Source of the DNA: Bradyrhizobium diazoefficiens USDA 110 | GTDB taxonomy: Bacteria > Pseudomonadota > Alphaproteobacteria > Rhizobiales > Xanthobacteraceae | Reading direction: 5' to 3' | Length of the DNA stretch: 64,000 bases | Assembly: GCF_000011365.1 (NCBI RefSeq) | Contig: NC_004463.1 | Span: 7,364,001-7,428,000, forward strand | Part shown: positions 44,240 to 53,119 of the stretch, piece after piece | How the letters are laid out: each line of letters opens with the position of its first letter | Position numbering within the stretch: position 1 is the first letter of the stretch | Made by a program: the position numbers and the translations under genes | The notes under the pieces: model-generated | Told to the model about the DNA's origin: nothing | What the model saw: the letters and a program-made list of their open reading frames with translations, nothing else | Databases searched by the model: none

Positions 44240-47200
44240 ATGATCTCAAAATTCTTCATCGAGCGGCCGGTCCTCTCGAACGTCATCGCACTGCTGATGA
44301 TCCTGATCGGCGGCGTCGCGCTGTTCAACCTCGCGATCGCGCAATACCCCGACGTGGTGCCGCCGACCGTGCAGGTCACCACGCGCTATCCCGGCGCCAG
44401 CGCCAAGACCGTGATCGACACGGTAGCCCTGCCGATCGAACAACAGGTCAATGGCGTCGAGGACATGCTCTACATGCAGTCCTACAGCGGCTCCGACGGC
44501 ACCTATACGCTGACCGTGACCTTCAAGATCGGCACCGACCTCAACTTCGCGCAGGTGCTGGTGCAGAACCGCGTCTCCAGCGCGCTGTCGCAACTGCCGA
44601 CGTCCGTGCAGAACCAGGGCGTCACCGTCCAGAAGAAATCGACCTCGATCCTGCTGTTCGTGACGCTGACCTCGCCGGACTCCCGGTTCGACAGTCTCTA
44701 TTTGAGCAACTACGCCACCATCAACATCCGCGACGAGCTCTCGCGCCTGCCCGGCGTCGGCAACGTCACGGTGTTCGGCGCAGGCCAGTATTCGATGCGG
44801 GTGTGGCTCGACCCGAACAAGCTGCAAGTCCGTGGCCTCGTGCCGCAGGACGTGATCCAGGCGATCCAGCAGCAGAGCCAGCAGGTCTCCGCCGGCCAGG
44901 TCGGCGCGCCGCCGACGCCGCCGGGCCAGGCGTTCCAATACACGCTCAACGTCAACGGCCGGCTCGACGACACCAGCCAGTTCGAGAACATCATCGTCAA
45001 GTCAGGCACCAGCGGCGACGTCACGCGGGTGCGCGACGTCGGCTGGGTCGAACTCGGCGCGCAGACCTACAGCCAGATCTTTTCGCTGAACAAGCAGCCC
45101 GCCGTCGGCATCGGCGTGTTCCAGTCGCCGGGCGCCAACGCGCTCCAGGTCGAGCAGGCCGTCGAGAAGAAGATGGCGGAGCTCGCCAAGCGCTTCCCGG
45201 AAGGCATCAAATACGACACGCCGTTCGACACAACCAAATTCGTCGAGGCCTCGGTGCACGAGGTCTACATGACGCTGATCGAGGCCGGCCTGCTCGTGCT
45301 GGTCGTGATGCTGGTGTTCCTGCAGGACTGGCGCGCCATGCTGGTGCCGGCAACGACCGTGCCGGTGACCATCATCGGCGCCTTCGCCGCGATGGCGGCG
45401 CTCGGCTTCACCATCAACATGTCCACGCTGTTCGCGATCGTGCTGGCGATCGGAATCGTCGTCGACGACGCCATCGTGGTGGTCGAAGGCGCCGCCCACA
45501 ATATCGAGCAGGGCATGAACGGCCACGACGCCGCGATCAAGGCGATGGACCAGCTATTCGCGCCGATCGTCGGCATCACGCTGGTGCTGATCTCGGTGTT
45601 CCTGCCGGCCTCGTTCCTGGCGGGCCTCACGGGCCGCATCTACTCGCAATTCGCGCTGGTGATCGCGGCGACCGCGCTCTTGTCCGCCATCAACGCGGCG
45701 ACCCTGAAGCCGACGCAATGCGCACTGTGGCTGCGGCCGGCGGTGCCGCCGGAGCAGCGCAACTTCTTCTATCGCGGCTTCAACAACGTCTATGACCGGG
45801 TCGAGCGCGGCTACACGCGGCTGATCACCTTCCTGGTCAGGCACGCCACGGTGTCGGTCGCGGTGGCGCTGGTGCTGATCGGGATCGGCGGCTACGGCCT
45901 GTCGCGGGTGCCGACCGGCTTCCTGCCGATCGAGGACCAGGGCTATCTGATCGCCGCCATCCAACTGCCCGACGGCGCCTCGCTGGAGCGGACCCAGAAG
46001 GTGCTCGACCGGGCCAGCGAGATCATCAAGGAGACGCCGGGCGTCCAGCAGGTCATCACCATCGCCGGCATCTCCGCGCTCGACAGCAGCGCGAGCCTTG
46101 CCAATGCCGGCGTCGCCTACATCATCCTGAAGGATTGGGACGCGCGCAAAGGTCCCGGCGAGGATCTGCGCTCGCTGGTCTACGGGCTGAACGACAAGCT
46201 CGCTGTGATCATGGAGGCGCGCACCATCGTGCTGCCGCCGCCGCCGATCCAGGGCATCGGCAACGCCGCCGGCTTCTCGATGCAGGTCGAGCTGCGCGAC
46301 GGCAACAGCGATTTCGCCAAGCTGCAGGCCATCACCGGCGCGGTGGTCAGCAACGGCCAGAGCCAGAGCGCGCTGCAGCGCGTCCAGTCCTCGTTCCGCT
46401 CGTCGGTGCCGCAATTCAACGTCGAGATCGACCGCGTCAAGACCCAGACTTTGCATGTCACCACCGATCAGGTGTTCTCGGCGCTGTCGACCTATCTCGG
46501 CTCGTCCTTCGTCAACCAGTTCAACAAGTTCGGCCGCGTGTTCCAGGTCTACACGCAAGCCGATCCGGCCTTCCGCGTCACCGAGCGCGACATCGCCAAC
46601 ATGATGGTGCGCAACTCGAACGGCGACATGATCCCGATCGGCACGGTGGCCACGATCACGCCGGCCACCGGCCCGTCGCTGATCAGCCTCTACAATCTCT
46701 ATCCCTCCTCGACAATCATCGGCCTGCCGGCGCAGGGCTATTCCTCCGGCCAGTCGCTGAAGCTGATGGAGGAGATCGCGGACAAGACGCTGCCGCCCGG
46801 CACCGGCTATGAATGGACCGCGATGTCGTACCAGGAGAAGGCGGTCTCGAACCAGATCTACTGGGTGTTCGGCCTCGCCATGCTGCTGGTCTATCTCGTG
46901 CTCGCCGGCCAGTACGAGAGCTGGTACGCGCCGATCTCGGTGATCCTCGCCGTGCCGCTGTCGCTGATCGGGCCGATGCTGATCCTCAACGGCCTCAAGA
47001 TCGACAACAACCTCTATTGCCAGATCGGCCTGATCCTGCTGATCGCGCTGTCGGCCAAGAACGCCATCCTGATCGTCGAGGTCGGGCTGGAGCTGCACGG
47101 CCGCGACGGCAAGCCGATCCTGGAGTCGGCGATCGAGGCGGCCCGCGCCCGCTTCCGCCCGATCCTGATGACCTCGTTCGCCTTCATCCTCGGCGTGGTG

Positions 47201-47398
47201 CCGCTGGTGATCGCGACCGGCGCCGGTGCCAGCGCCCGCAAGTCGATCGGCATCACCGTGTTCTCGGGCATGCTGGCCTCGACCTGCCTCGCGGTGCTGT
47301 TCGTGCCCGCGTTCTTCGTGGTGGTGCAGCGGTTCGAGAACTGGCGGGCGTCGAAGAAGGCGCCGAAGGTGCAGCCGGCCGTGGAGGTGAAGCCGTAG
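44240..47398 (+). CDS. RND multidrug efflux transporter, inner-membrane pump (AcrB/HAE1 family)
   Basis: The 1052-aa protein has the full length and layout of HAE1-type RND pumps: 12 TM helices and two large periplasmic loops with RND repeats. TM4 contains the proton-relay pair in IGIVVDDAIVVVEG. The first loop has SGSDGTYTLTVTF. The C-terminal half carries TM10-type SAKNAILIVEVGLELHGRDG (quoted in part). It exports drugs, detergents or phytoalexins driven by the proton gradient. An AGGAG site precedes the ATG, 12 nt after the adaptor gene. The two form a complete inner part of a tripartite pump. Confidence 0.96.
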   Translation: MISKFFIERPVLSNVIALLMILIGGVALFNLAIAQYPDVVPPTVQVTTRYPGASAKTVIDTVALPIEQQVNGVEDMLYMQSYSGSDGTYTLTVTFKIGTDLNFAQVLVQNRVSSALSQLPTSVQNQGVTVQKKSTSILLFVTLTSPDSRFDSLYLSNYATINIRDELSRLPGVGNVTVFGAGQYSMRVWLDPNKLQVRGLVPQDVIQAIQQQSQQVSAGQVGAPPTPPGQAFQYTLNVNGRLDDTSQFENIIVKSGTSGDVTRVRDVGWVELGAQTYSQIFSLNKQPAVGIGVFQSPGANALQVEQAVEKKMAELAKRFPEGIKYDTPFDTTKFVEASVHEVYMTLIEAGLLVLVVMLVFLQDWRAMLVPATTVPVTIIGAFAAMAALGFTINMSTLFAIVLAIGIVVDDAIVVVEGAAHNIEQGMNGHDAAIKAMDQLFAPIVGITLVLISVFLPASFLAGLTGRIYSQFALVIAATALLSAINAATLKPTQCALWLRPAVPPEQRNFFYRGFNNVYDRVERGYTRLITFLVRHATVSVAVALVLIGIGGYGLSRVPTGFLPIEDQGYLIAAIQLPDGASLERTQKVLDRASEIIKETPGVQQVITIAGISALDSSASLANAGVAYIILKDWDARKGPGEDLRSLVYGLNDKLAVIMEARTIVLPPPPIQGIGNAAGFSMQVELRDGNSDFAKLQAITGAVVSNGQSQSALQRVQSSFRSSVPQFNVEIDRVKTQTLHVTTDQVFSALSTYLGSSFVNQFNKFGRVFQVYTQADPAFRVTERDIANMMVRNSNGDMIPIGTVATITPATGPSLISLYNLYPSSTIIGLPAQGYSSGQSLKLMEEIADKTLPPGTGYEWTAMSYQEKAVSNQIYWVFGLAMLLVYLVLAGQYESWYAPISVILAVPLSLIGPMLILNGLKIDNNLYCQIGLILLIALSAKNAILIVEVGLELHGRDGKPILESAIEAARARFRPILMTSFAFILGVVPLVIATGAGASARKSIGITVFSGMLASTCLAVLFVPAFFVVVQRFENWRASKKAPKVQPAVEVKP

Positions 47399-47572
47399 GC
47401 TTCTTCTGCGGAGGCCCGCTCCGATAAAAAAAGTTGAAAACAACCCCTTGCACAGTAGAACGGCGTTGATGGCGTTGAGGTTTTTTCAGCGACGCCAGCG
47501 TTTGACCCGTCGGGCAAGACACTGGCAGAATGGCATGATGGGTGGCATGCACGATGTGCCGCCATCTCCCCC

Positions 47573-47650
47573 GTCATTGCGAGCGCAGCGAAGCAATCCA
47601 GAGTCCCGCCGCGGAACGATTCTGGATTGCTTCGCTACGCTCGCAATGAC
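47573..47650. repeat. Palindromic intergenic repeat (CATTGCGAGCGCAGCGAAGC type)
   Basis: Arms 47573-47602 and 47621-47650 are 30 bp each and complementary at 29 positions, separated by 18 bp. They form a long near-perfect hairpin. A related copy lies at 55093-55206. Confidence 0.85.
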
Positions 47651-47680
47651 GAGGTTGAAGCAGCTGCGCGCATCTCTTCT

Positions 47681-47786
47681 GTCATTCCGGGGCGCGCCGA
47701 CAGGCGCGAGCCCGGAATCCATCGGGCGGCAGAGGCTGCGAGTAGATGGATTCCGGGCTCGTCGCTGCGCGACGCCCCGGAATGAC
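47681..47786. repeat. Palindromic intergenic repeat (CATTCCGGGGC type)
   Basis: Outer arms GTCATTCCGGGGC (47681-47693) and its exact complement (47774-47786) enclose perfect inner arms GAGCCCGGAATCCAT (47708-47722) and ATGGATTCCGGGCTC (47746-47760). Same family as the elements at 2548-2650 and 52778-52855. Confidence 0.85.
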
Positions 47787-47818
47787 GGGGTGGCGCGAGC
47801 CGCCCGCCTCACTGCCCC

Positions 47819-48991
47819 TCACGCCGCTTGCGGCGTCCGGATCTCGCGCGGCAGGATCAACGCGGCTGCGATCGCGAGCAGGCAGAGCGCGGCGAAGGCG
47901 TGCAGCATGGTGACGAACCCGCCCTGCTCGTAGAGCCAGGCGACCAGGCCGACGGAGGCGCCGGCGGCGGTGAAGCCGACGAAATAGCGCACGGCATAGG
48001 CGCGCGAGCGCCACTCTTCCGTGGTGTATTTGCCGACCATGGCATCGTTGACCGTGACCTGCCCGAACGCACCCATGACGATGCCGATCGAGACCAGGAT
48101 CAGCGGCAGATTGGACAGGCTCGCAGCCAGATACAGGAACGGCGCCAGCATGAAGGACAGCGGCAGCGCCACCGTCTTCAGCGAATAGCGGTCGAGCAGC
48201 CGGCCGATCGTGTACTGGGTCATCGCGCCGAACACGTAGACACAGGCGGCGATGACGCCGAGCAGCGCCGGGCTCCTGGTGAGATCGGCGAGCCGCTCCG
48301 CGAACAGTTTCGGCAGCGCGACGGTGACGGCGTTGAAGGTGGTGGAGATCGCGATCACCACGATCAGCAGCGCCAGGATCACGCGCCACATGTCCTGCTT
48401 GGCGACGCGCGCCTGCGCCGCCGCCTGCTTCGAGCCCTTGCGGTCCTCGTGCACGACCATCATCGCAAAGGCGATGCCGATCAGGATGGTGACGACGCCG
48501 GGGACGATGAAGGCAAAACGCCAGCCGAGATACTGGCCGATCACGCCGGTCACCAGCGCGGACGAGGCCACGCCGAGATTGCCCCAGACGCCGTTGATGC
48601 CCATCTCGCGGCCGAGCCTGTCGGCATAGGACACGATCATGGCGGTGCCGACGGGATGGTAGATCGAGGCGAAGATGCCGATCGCCAGCAGCGCCGCGCC
48701 GAGTTGAACCGGGGTCTGAACGAAGCCGACCGAGATCATGGAGAGGCCAATGCCGACGAAGAAGATCAGCATCATGTGGCGGCGGCTCCAGCGGTCCCCG
48801 AGCCAGCCTGTCAGCAGCGAGCCCGCGCCGAACGCGATGAAGCCCGGCGTCGCGTAAGGCAAAAGTTCCGAATAGGCCATGCCGAGCGCCGGCCCCATGA
48901 TGATCACGGCGGCGGCGAAGATCAGCATCGAATAATGGTCGATGAAATGGCCTGCGTTGACGAAACTGATGACCCGGCTGGGGCTGTTCAT
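47819..48991 (-). CDS. Major facilitator superfamily transporter
   Basis: The 390-aa protein has about 12 hydrophobic segments and the MFS loop motif between TM2 and TM3 (GWLGDRWSRRHMM, matching G-x3-D-R-x-G/S-R-R). The N-terminus SFVNAGHFIDHYSMLIFAAA is typical of an MFS group related to fosmidomycin-resistance-type transporters. Substrate unknown. A GGAGAGGA site precedes the ATG. It is divergent from an AraC-type regulator with only 59 bp between the starts, so the two are probably one regulatory unit. Confidence 0.92.
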   Translation of the reverse strand: MNSPSRVISFVNAGHFIDHYSMLIFAAAVIIMGPALGMAYSELLPYATPGFIAFGAGSLLTGWLGDRWSRRHMMLIFFVGIGLSMISVGFVQTPVQLGAALLAIGIFASIYHPVGTAMIVSYADRLGREMGINGVWGNLGVASSALVTGVIGQYLGWRFAFIVPGVVTILIGIAFAMMVVHEDRKGSKQAAAQARVAKQDMWRVILALLIVVIAISTTFNAVTVALPKLFAERLADLTRSPALLGVIAACVYVFGAMTQYTIGRLLDRYSLKTVALPLSFMLAPFLYLAASLSNLPLILVSIGIVMGAFGQVTVNDAMVGKYTTEEWRSRAYAVRYFVGFTAAGASVGLVAWLYEQGGFVTMLHAFAALCLLAIAAALILPREIRTPQAA

Positions 48992-49008
48992 ACGAATCCT
49001 CTCCTGCT

Positions 49009-49029
49009 CCGAAATGAGTTATATTTCGG
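49009..49029. promoter_or_regulatory. Inverted repeat between MFS transporter and AraC regulator
   Basis: CCGAAAT (49009-49015) and ATTTCGG (49023-49029) form a perfect 7-bp inverted repeat with a 7-nt spacer, in the middle of the short divergent spacer. The position and symmetry fit an operator for the regulator at 49051 or overlap of both promoters. Function is inference. Confidence 0.45.
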
Positions 49030-49050
49030 GCAAATGACGGGATGCAGCCA

Positions 49051-49851
49051 ATGACTGTCTTGGAAACGCCAATCCTCCGGGAGGTCCGGAGCAACCATCG
49101 CTCGCCTGCGGGCGTGCATCTGGTCGCGCGTGACTACCCCAGGGGCCTGCGGCTCGATCCGCACATGCACCGCGAGGCGCAGCTCGTCTATGCCGCCAAG
49201 GGCACGATGCAGGTGACCACACCGAAGGGCCGCTGGCTGGTGCCGCCGGACCGCGCCGTCTGGGTCCCGGCCGGGCTCGAGCATGCCATCGACCTGCTTG
49301 CCGACATCGAGTTGCGCACGCTGTATTTCGACCTGCCCTGGCTGAAGCGCGAGCAACGCTATGAAGGCCTGACCAAGGAATTCGTGGTGCGGGTCTCGCC
49401 GCTGCTCAACCAGGCGATCCTCGCGCTGTTCGACGCGCGCAACACGGAAGAGCGCACCGAGCTGCTGGTCCGCCTCGTCATGCTGGAATTGCACCAGGCC
49501 GAGGATTCCGCGACCTTCGTGCCGCTGCCGCGCGAGCCGCGCTGCCGGCGCGCCGCGATGATCGTGCTCGACGACCCAACCGGCCTGCACGACATCGATA
49601 CGCTGGCGCGCGAGGTCGGAACCTCCGCGCGCACGCTGTCGCGGCTGTTCTCCACGGAGACGCAGCTGAGCTTCAAGAGCTGGTGCCAGCGCGCCCGGAT
49701 CGCCGCGGCGATCCAGCGGCTGTCCACGGATGCGAACGTTTCGGTGAAGCAGCTCGCGACCCAGCTCGGCTATGCCAGCGTGCCGGCGTTCTCGGCGGCG
49801 TTCCGCCAGGTGACGGGGCGGACGCCGACGGCGTTTGCGGGGAAGGGGTAG
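49051..49851 (+). CDS. AraC-family transcriptional regulator with N-terminal cupin-like domain
   Basis: The 266-aa protein has an AraC_binding cupin-like sensor (about residues 15-110, with HMHREAQLVYAAKGTMQV and RAVWVPAGLEHAID) and a C-terminal double helix-turn-helix (about 165-262, DIDTLAREVGTSARTLSRLF and KQLATQLGYASVPAFSAAFR). The Met at 49051 has a GACGGG site at good spacing; an ATG nine bases upstream has none. It is divergent from the MFS transporter gene, its most likely target. Confidence 0.9.
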   Translation: MTVLETPILREVRSNHRSPAGVHLVARDYPRGLRLDPHMHREAQLVYAAKGTMQVTTPKGRWLVPPDRAVWVPAGLEHAIDLLADIELRTLYFDLPWLKREQRYEGLTKEFVVRVSPLLNQAILALFDARNTEERTELLVRLVMLELHQAEDSATFVPLPREPRCRRAAMIVLDDPTGLHDIDTLAREVGTSARTLSRLFSTETQLSFKSWCQRARIAAAIQRLSTDANVSVKQLATQLGYASVPAFSAAFRQVTGRTPTAFAGKG

Positions 49852-49890
49852 CGGCAACCTCGGTGTCGTTGCTCGCCGCTCCACTCCCGG

Positions 49891-50030
49891 TGTCATTGCC
49901 CGCGAAGGCGGGCAATCCAGTACTCCGAGACGGCGCGGCTAGAACCGAGACGCCGCGGCGTACTGGATGCCCCGCCTGCGCGGGGCATGACAGCGGTTGT
50001 GAAGCGCGACGGTCTTCGCGGGGCATGACA
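49891..50030. repeat. Palindromic intergenic repeat (CATTGCCCGC/GCGGGGCATGAC type)
   Basis: A stretch reading TGTCATTGCCCGC, its local partner GCGGGCAATCCAGTAC, then GTACTGGATGCCCCGC and GCGGGGCATGACA, forms nested hairpins at 49891-49993. An extra GCGGGGCATGACA end-copy follows at 50018-50030. It fills most of the 299-bp spacer before the malonyl-CoA decarboxylase gene. Confidence 0.7.
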
Positions 50031-50150
50031 ACGTTCCTGAGTCGCCTGCCCTGACTAAAGTTGCCAAATTCGCCTGCTTGATTGTGATCGGCTTCTGCCT
50101 AAATCCCGTGTAAGCTTCCGCACCGCACAAACCGGTTTCGAAAGGCCCAG

Positions 50151-51500
50151 ATGGCTAACGCCTTCTTCTCCGATCTCCTCGCCACCATCTCCGAGCGCGG
50201 CCGTACGCTGCTTCGTCGCGATTCCGCGGATACCAAACAGGACGCCGACGGGCTGATCGCGCTCTGCGGTGCGCTGCTGTCGGGCCGGGGCGAAGCCTCC
50301 GGCACAGCCATGGCGCGCGAGGTGCTCGATCTCTACCAGGACCTGGATGCGGCAGGACGCCGCGCCTTCTTCGAGGCACTGGTGCGCGATTTCGGCCCCG
50401 ACCGGGAACGCCTGTCCAAGGCGATAGAGAAATGGCGCGCCAAGCCCAGCGACGAGGACGCGAGCTCGCTGCATTTCGCCTCCGAGCCGCGCCGGCAGGA
50501 GCTGATCCGCCGCCTCAACCGCGCGCCCGGCGGCACCGGCGACCTCGTCAACATGCGTGCCGACCTGCTCGGCATGATGAACGGACACACCGATCTCGCC
50601 GCGCTCGATCGCGACGTCTCGCATCTGCTTTCTTCGTGGTTCAACAGGGGGTTTCTCGTGCTGCGCAGGATTGACTGGTCAACCCCGGCCAACATCCTCG
50701 AAAAGATCATTCGCTATGAAGCCGTCCACGAGATCAGCGACTGGGACGATCTGCGCCGTCGCATCGATCCGGTCGACCGCCGCTGCTACGCCTTCTTCCA
50801 TCCGGCGATGGTGGACGAGCCCCTGATCTTCGTCGAGGTGGCGCTGACCGAGACGATCCCCGGCGCGATCGCGCCGCTACTGGCGGTCGACCGCCAGCAT
50901 CTGCCGATCGAGCGCGCGCGCACCGCCGTGTTCTATTCGATCTCCAACACCCAGCGTGGCCTCGGCGGCATCTCGTTCGGCAGCTTCCTGATCAAGCAGG
51001 TGGTGGAAGAGCTGCGCCGCGAATTGCCGAAGCTCGACAGCTTCGTGACGCTGTCGCCGGTGCCGGGCTTCATGCAATGGGTCAAGCAGGACAAGGAGCT
51101 GCCGCTGTCGGACGAGGATCGCGAGGTGCTGAAGCGCCTCGACGATCCCAAATGGTTCGAGAACCCCGAGACGACGGCACTGCTGCGCGGCATACTGGAG
51201 CCGCTCGCGGCGCACTACTTCCTGAAGGCCCGCACGGCGAAGGGCCGGCTGATCGACTCCGTCGCCCGCTTCCATCTCGGCAACGGCGCGCGGCTCGAGC
51301 GCATCAACTGGCTCGGCGACCTCTCGCCCAAGGGCGTGCGCGAGTCGGCCGGCGTGATGGTCAACTACCTCTACCGCCTCGACGACATCGAGAAGAACCA
51401 CGAAGCCTACGCCAATGACGGCGAGATCGTTGCCTCAAGCGCGGTGAAGAAGCTGCTGAAGGGCGAAGGACGGCGGCTGCTGGACATGCGGCTGTCGTAA
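50151..51500 (+). CDS. Malonyl-CoA decarboxylase
   Basis: The 449-aa protein has the helical N-terminal tetramerisation domain (about residues 1-140) and the GNAT-fold catalytic domain. Conserved segments are YAFFHPAMVDEPLIFVEVAL (in part FFHPAMVDEP), SISNTQRGLGGISFGSFLIK with the active-site Ser region, and ARFHLGNGARLERINWLGD with the catalytic His. It converts malonyl-CoA to acetyl-CoA and CO2. In rhizobia this is the matA reaction of the malonate pathway, but no malonyl-CoA synthetase or malonate carrier is adjacent here. The gene is followed by a hairpin repeat and converges with TarD. Confidence 0.95.
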   Translation: MANAFFSDLLATISERGRTLLRRDSADTKQDADGLIALCGALLSGRGEASGTAMAREVLDLYQDLDAAGRRAFFEALVRDFGPDRERLSKAIEKWRAKPSDEDASSLHFASEPRRQELIRRLNRAPGGTGDLVNMRADLLGMMNGHTDLAALDRDVSHLLSSWFNRGFLVLRRIDWSTPANILEKIIRYEAVHEISDWDDLRRRIDPVDRRCYAFFHPAMVDEPLIFVEVALTETIPGAIAPLLAVDRQHLPIERARTAVFYSISNTQRGLGGISFGSFLIKQVVEELRRELPKLDSFVTLSPVPGFMQWVKQDKELPLSDEDREVLKRLDDPKWFENPETTALLRGILEPLAAHYFLKARTAKGRLIDSVARFHLGNGARLERINWLGDLSPKGVRESAGVMVNYLYRLDDIEKNHEAYANDGEIVASSAVKKLLKGEGRRLLDMRLS

Positions 51501-51506
51501 GGTTCT

Positions 51507-51532
51507 GTCGTCCTGGCGAAAGCCAGGACGAC
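51507..51532. repeat. Perfect 11-bp hairpin with GAAA loop
   Basis: GTCGTCCTGGC (51507-51517) and GCCAGGACGAC (51522-51532) pair around GAAA, directly after the decarboxylase stop codon at 51500. There is no following T-run, so it is not a classical terminator. It has the look of a dispersed genomic hairpin and may protect the 3' end. Confidence 0.65.
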
Positions 51533-51585
51533 GTTGGGGAGAGTTCTCGGACTATCGCAACGATACATGCGCGGCGTGGAGTGAA

Positions 51586-52755
51586 TTACTCCGCCAGCGC
51601 CTTCATCTCCTTGTAGAGATCCGACTTGCCTTCGAAGCCGATGCCCGGAAGGTCCGGCATGGTGATGTGGCCGTTCTCGACGCGCACGCCGTCGGGGAAG
51701 CCGCCGTAGGGCTGGAACAGGTCCGGGTAGCTTTCGTTGCCGCCGAGGCCGAGGCCAGCGGCGATGTTGAGCGACATCTGGTGGCCGCCATGCGGGATGC
51801 AGCGGCTTGGCGACCAGCCATGGGTCTTCAGCACTTCGAGCGTGCGCTGGTATTCGCAGAGGCCATAGGACAGCGCGCAGTCGAATTGCAGCCAGTCGCG
51901 GTCCGGGCGCATGCCGCCATAGCGGAGCAGGTTGCGCGCGTCCTGGTGGCTGAACAGGTTTTCGCCTGTCGCCATCGGGCCGGGATAGAATTCGGCGAGC
52001 GCGGCCTGCAGCGCGTAGTCGAGGGGATCGCCGACCTCCTCGTACCAGAACAGCGGATAATCGCGCAGCATCTTGGCATAGGCGATGCCGGTCTCGAGGT
52101 TGAAGCGGCCGTTGGCGTCGACGGCGAGCTGCGCGTCCTTGCCGATCTCCTCCAGCACCGCCTCGATGCGCATGCGATCCTCCTCGATCGGCGCGCCGCC
52201 GATCTTCATCTTCACGACGTTGTAGCCGCGGTCGAGATAGCCACGCATCTCGCCGCGCAGCATCGATAGCCCCTTGCCGGGATAGTAGTAGCCGCCGGCG
52301 GCATAGACGAACACGCGCGGGTTGGCTTTGACGCCGTGACGTTCGGCGAGCAGGCGAAACAGCGGCTTGCCCGCGATCTTCGCCACCGCGTCCCACACCG
52401 CCATGTCGATGGTGCCGACCGCGACCGAGCGCTCGCCATGGCCGCCCGGCTTCTCGTTGATCATCATCGCGGCCCAGACCTTGTCGGGATCGAGATTGTC
52501 GCCGGCCTCGTTCAGAAGCTTCTTCGGATCGGCCTCCAGGATGCGCGAGGCGAAGCGTTCGCGGATCAGGCCGCCCTGCCCGTAGCGGCCGTTGGAATTG
52601 AAGCCGTAGCCGACGACGCGCTTGCCTTCGCGCACAACGTCAGTGACGACGGCGACGAGGCTCGTCGTCATCTTGGTGAAATCGATATAGGCGTTGCGGA
52701 TCGGCGATGAGATCGGCTTGGTGATCTCGCGGACGTCGACGATGCGGACGGACAT
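51586..52755 (-). CDS. tarD: D-tartrate dehydratase
   Basis: The 389-aa enolase-superfamily protein has the length and active-site numbering of the characterised Bradyrhizobium japonicum D-tartrate dehydratase: Lys184 in VVKMKIGG and His322 in CIPHGGHQM are the acid/base pair. Asp213 (VDANGRF), Glu239 (WYEEV) and Glu265 (ATGEN) hold the Mg ion. The enzyme dehydrates D-tartrate to oxaloacetate in the cytoplasm. The N-terminal capping domain (MSVRIVDVREITKPISSPIR) is complete. It converges with the malonyl-CoA decarboxylase gene and is separated from the DUF3297 gene by a palindromic repeat, so it is probably transcribed alone. No tartrate transporter is next to it. Confidence 0.95.
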   Translation of the reverse strand: MSVRIVDVREITKPISSPIRNAYIDFTKMTTSLVAVVTDVVREGKRVVGYGFNSNGRYGQGGLIRERFASRILEADPKKLLNEAGDNLDPDKVWAAMMINEKPGGHGERSVAVGTIDMAVWDAVAKIAGKPLFRLLAERHGVKANPRVFVYAAGGYYYPGKGLSMLRGEMRGYLDRGYNVVKMKIGGAPIEEDRMRIEAVLEEIGKDAQLAVDANGRFNLETGIAYAKMLRDYPLFWYEEVGDPLDYALQAALAEFYPGPMATGENLFSHQDARNLLRYGGMRPDRDWLQFDCALSYGLCEYQRTLEVLKTHGWSPSRCIPHGGHQMSLNIAAGLGLGGNESYPDLFQPYGGFPDGVRVENGHITMPDLPGIGFEGKSDLYKEMKALAE

Positions 52756-52777
52756 GGGGTCTCAACTTTCCCTTTTC

Positions 52778-52855
52778 GTCATTCCGGGGCGATGCGCAGC
52801 ATCGAACCCGGAATCTCGAGATTCCGGGTTCTCGCTTCGCGAGCCCCGGAATGAC
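52778..52855. repeat. Palindromic intergenic repeat (CATTCCGGGGC type)
   Basis: Outer arms GTCATTCCGGGGC (52778-52790) and exact complement (52843-52855) enclose a perfect 26-bp palindrome at 52805-52830 centred on CTCGAG. Same family as the copies near 2.6 and 47.7 kb. It separates TarD from the DUF3297 gene. Confidence 0.85.
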
Positions 52856-52861
52856 AGCATG

Positions 52862-53119
52862 CTACTTCTTATCCCTGAAATACGGCTCGACCGGCCCGTG
52901 CACCTTGATGGTCAGCGGGTTGCCGTGGCGGTCCTTGGCGTTGCCGGCGGTGACGCGGACCCAGCCTTCGCTGATGCAGTACTCCTCGACATTGGTCTTC
53001 TCGATGCCCTTGAAGCGGATGCCGACGTCGCGCGCCAGGATGTCCGCGTTGTAATAGGGGCTGTTCGGATCGACCGACAGGCGGTCCGGAAATTCGTCAC
53101 TCATGATTGTCTCGCTCAT
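52862..53119 (-). CDS. DUF3297 family protein
   Basis: The 85-aa protein matches the small DUF3297 family: DRLSVDPNSPYYNADIL, then GIRFKGIEKTNVEEYCISEG and a C-terminal VTAGNAKDRHGNPLTIK segment. It is cytoplasmic with no known function. The start at 53119 overlaps the glutathione peroxidase stop in ATGA, indicating translational coupling; a second ATG five codons later is possible. Confidence 0.85.
   Translation of the reverse strand: MSETIMSDEFPDRLSVDPNSPYYNADILARDVGIRFKGIEKTNVEEYCISEGWVRVTAGNAKDRHGNPLTIKVHGPVEPYFRDKK

Larger units (their letters stand above)
47399..47818. other. Intergenic region dominated by two palindromic repeats
   Basis: The 420 bp between the RND pump stop and the MFS transporter stop contain no supported gene. 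The left 170 bp include a CGGAG/CTCCG hairpin next to an A-rich run. The remainder is occupied by two separate palindromic elements at 47573-47650 and 47681-47786. The genes converge here, so the repeats may serve as transcription ends for both. Confidence 0.6.

Noticed and set aside
45554..47443. 629-codon minus-strand frame opposite the RND pump
   Set aside because: Antisense shadow of a textbook AcrB-family gene.
47573..47786. Repeat cluster as a possible CRISPR array
   Set aside because: Units are inverted palindromes of two different families without regular spacers or cas genes nearby.
51507..51532. Hairpin as a classical rho-independent terminator of the decarboxylase gene
   Set aside because: No T-run follows the stem on either strand, so it is listed as a repeat.
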